From contig NC_066343.1 in the NCBI RefSeq assembly GCF_022539315.1, forward strand, positions 38,234,649-38,298,648: a stretch of 64,000 nucleotides of DNA, in the 5' to 3' direction. This DNA is from Serinus canaria. Lineage: Eukaryota > Chordata > Aves > Passeriformes > Fringillidae. This document shows positions 61,735-64,000 of the stretch, one piece after another. Both the position numbers and the translations under genes were made by a program. The notes beneath the pieces are model-generated. The model did no database searches. It was not told the origin of the DNA and saw only the letters and a program-made list of their open reading frames with translations. Every line of letters begins with the position of its first letter. Position 1 is the stretch's first letter.

Positions 61735-64000
61735 TCGTCCAGCAAAACTGCCAGACTTGACAATAAAAGTGCCAGAATCTTAAAAGTGCATCTCACAATG
61801 CTGGATCATATTACAGTCAATGTCAAAGTTAATGCATTGTTACACTAGTAAAAGTACACTGCAGTTTAGCAGAGCGTGTGTGCCTTGCTGGTCCCAATAT
61901 TTTATTTAACTGTTTTGAATTGTAAAAACCAGGCAGGAATTTTAACTAGTATTTAATCTGCGTTAACTATTGGAAGATTAAATCCAAGAATTTGTGAGTA
62001 TTTAGAAATCTTCATCAAGCCTCCTAGCTCAACCATATATTTCAAGAATGTTTTAAGATAAAAAAGTGTACTGAGTTTTCTGATTGACAATACTTAATGA
62101 TAGTCTGTGTCCATGTGGACACTTTATATTTTCATGGTATCTGTTGAAAATATTCTGGTTTTATTTTGGTGAGTGCACAAAAAAAATTAATATAGGCATG
62201 TTATTTACTTGATACCCCTGGAAATTGCACATAGGATTTGACAGGAATTCAGACAATTCAGAGTATGTCTCTCTGGGTATTAAAAATTAGAAGGAAATGA
62301 AAGTTTGCTGCACTGTTTCAGAAGAGAAATGACAGCTCTCACATACCTACAATGCATCTTCTAAAAGAAGAATCTGTACTTGCCAAGTAAAGCTACAAAA
62401 TATTCCTGTTATTTTTCTACAGTGTTCAAGATTTATTTCTTATTATGTGCTCTCTAATGTCCTCTATTAAATTGTGGATACACTGCAGTTCTCTAAAAGT
62501 CCACTGTTTCAATAAGATTTCAATTTCTTGGTACTTTTATAATTTCAGAAGTGTTCCAACCCTTCTAAAAACGTGTTTCTTTGAATCTTGAGTCATATTC
62601 ATTTTCCAGCTAAGCTAAGGATCCCAAATGGGTCAAGCTTGGAAGTGGGATGAGGCCTCACAGTTCACATATATGGTTTTTAAAAATAAATTGAAGCAAC
62701 TCCTTGCAAATTTGTTGAGCACATACTCACACATGGAAGCACAGAAATTACTTGTCAAATTGTTGCTTTTATTGTCCAGCTCATTTCAGCTGTCTCCTTC
62801 ACTCAATAGTTCCTCAAATTTTTATCCTTGAAAGGGGTCTCAAGTGTTTTTGTCTTGCTCTAAGGCGGGCAGTGTCTTAAAAAAAATACACATAAACCAA
62901 CTTTCTAATGTTTCAGAAAATATTTCGAAGTAAAATATAAGCATTCTTAGATTTATTTAGATTTATTTAGCTTTATCCTATGTACAACAGCCTATATTTA
63001 TTTGCAAGGTAAACTATGTGCTTTTTATTTGTGGTAATCCAGATTTTCCCTAATGTCCCATTTCTTTGAAGCATCTATAGCATGATTAGCTTCCCACTCG
63101 ACCCGTGGTTACTTAATGAATAAAGCAGACACAGTTGTTAGGTTTCATGGGTAAAAAGGCAGATGGAACTTGCCATAGTGCTTTGAAGTTTTCAAGTGTT
63201 TTTTCCTTACTGATGTAGCCGAACAGCTGCAGTTTTTTTAGAGATTGTGCAAGTGAAAAAATTTATTTTTACTGCACATTCCATCACAATACACCATGGA
63301 ATAGATTTACCCCCTAAAGAACAGGCTTTGGGCTCAGGTACTTGCCATGTTGAAAGGGAAAACAAATTGTGATGACGACTGCACTTGATTTGTTGAAATA
63401 TTTCATCCAGCACTGCATTTGACAATGCAAGCAGAATAGCTCCACTGTCTCCTAAAGATTCACTGTGTATGTAATCATCCTTTGACTGGAAAAACCCCCA
63501 GTGCGTATTTGCAGTAAATGTAGTTTTTAAATTAGTTAAAATTAATTTAAAATTGAACCTAGTTACTAAAAGCTAAATAGCATGCATGTGGCCCACTCCA
63601 AAGGGCCAGCATCAATTTGCCAAGAGGCAACCCCCACCCCCACCCCAGGCATTGCTGGTATGGGTGTACAAAACTTTATTGCTGTACTATTGACAGACAT
63701 GTACAGAACTTTAAGGAGCCTTTCAAAATACCCCACAGAAAGACACCCAGTGTTTCCATGAAAACATGTTATTTGCTAAGCAGCTGCAATGCATGTATGC
63801 ATGGAACTTTTTTAATGATGAAGCCATGCCAGCCTCTGTGAAAGGCTGTGAGCTGCATGTCTAATGGACTTTCAGACACCAGTCAATTTCAGCAATGGCA
63901 ACACTAAGCTGTAGGTAGCTGAATTCTCTTCCTTTCACAACACCAGCTATAACTTCAAGAGGGAAACTGGCCTTACAGGTTCTCATCAAGAAAAGAGCAG
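61735..64000. other. AT-rich non-coding sequence
   Basis: About 2.3 kb with no recognised gene. Small features are ATTTATTTAG repeated in tandem near 62950-62970 and a C-rich CCCCCA scrap at 63631-63648. The window ends in unremarkable sequence. Confidence 0.65.

Overview
The window reads as vertebrate, almost certainly bird, nuclear DNA. The main evidence is several CR1 non-LTR retrotransposon copies with the typical 3' ends of short ATTCTGTG-like octamers. A second clue is a roughly 1.5 kb LTR-type repeat that I recognise from bird, especially songbird, genomes. The rest is AT-rich with many homopolymer runs and microsatellites. No intact protein-coding gene, tRNA, rRNA, CRISPR array, operon or prokaryote-like layout is visible, so I read it as intergenic or deep intronic sequence.

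Layout. 1-8.3 kb: unique AT-rich sequence with small hairpins and one 182-base candidate exon (6092-6273). 8.36-9.32 kb: CR1 3' part on the minus strand. 9.77-10.22 and 10.90-11.13 kb: two CR1 pieces on the plus strand separated by unrelated DNA. 11.1-14.3 kb: unique sequence with two short perfect hairpins. 14.28-14.33 kb: a CR1 scrap. 14.59-16.08 kb: the LTR-type element on the minus strand, enlarged by a 12-copy minisatellite of about 39 bases (15231-15695) that has its own higher-order structure. 16.1-23.5 kb: unique sequence. 23.6-24.4 kb: an unexplained GC-richer block. 24.83-26.31 kb: a long but internally deleted CR1 on the plus strand. 27.06-27.26 kb: the 3' end of a related CR1 on the minus strand, facing it tail to tail and carrying a new 15-base-pair palindrome. 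27.3-61.5 kb: a long repeat-poor stretch with poly(A)/poly(T) tracts, small tandem duplications and hairpins, of which the one at 47.46 kb (20 perfect base pairs) is the longest. 61.54-61.73 kb: a compound AATAGT/GAT microsatellite. 61.7-64 kb: unique AT-rich sequence.

No genes act together here. The most informative signals are mutational: a cluster of short, perfect, tightly spaced inverted repeats that look like template-switch products, and the tandem expansion inside the LTR-type element. I found no convincing new biological system. The long open frames over the minisatellite and over the GAT repeat are artefacts of repeat periodicity.
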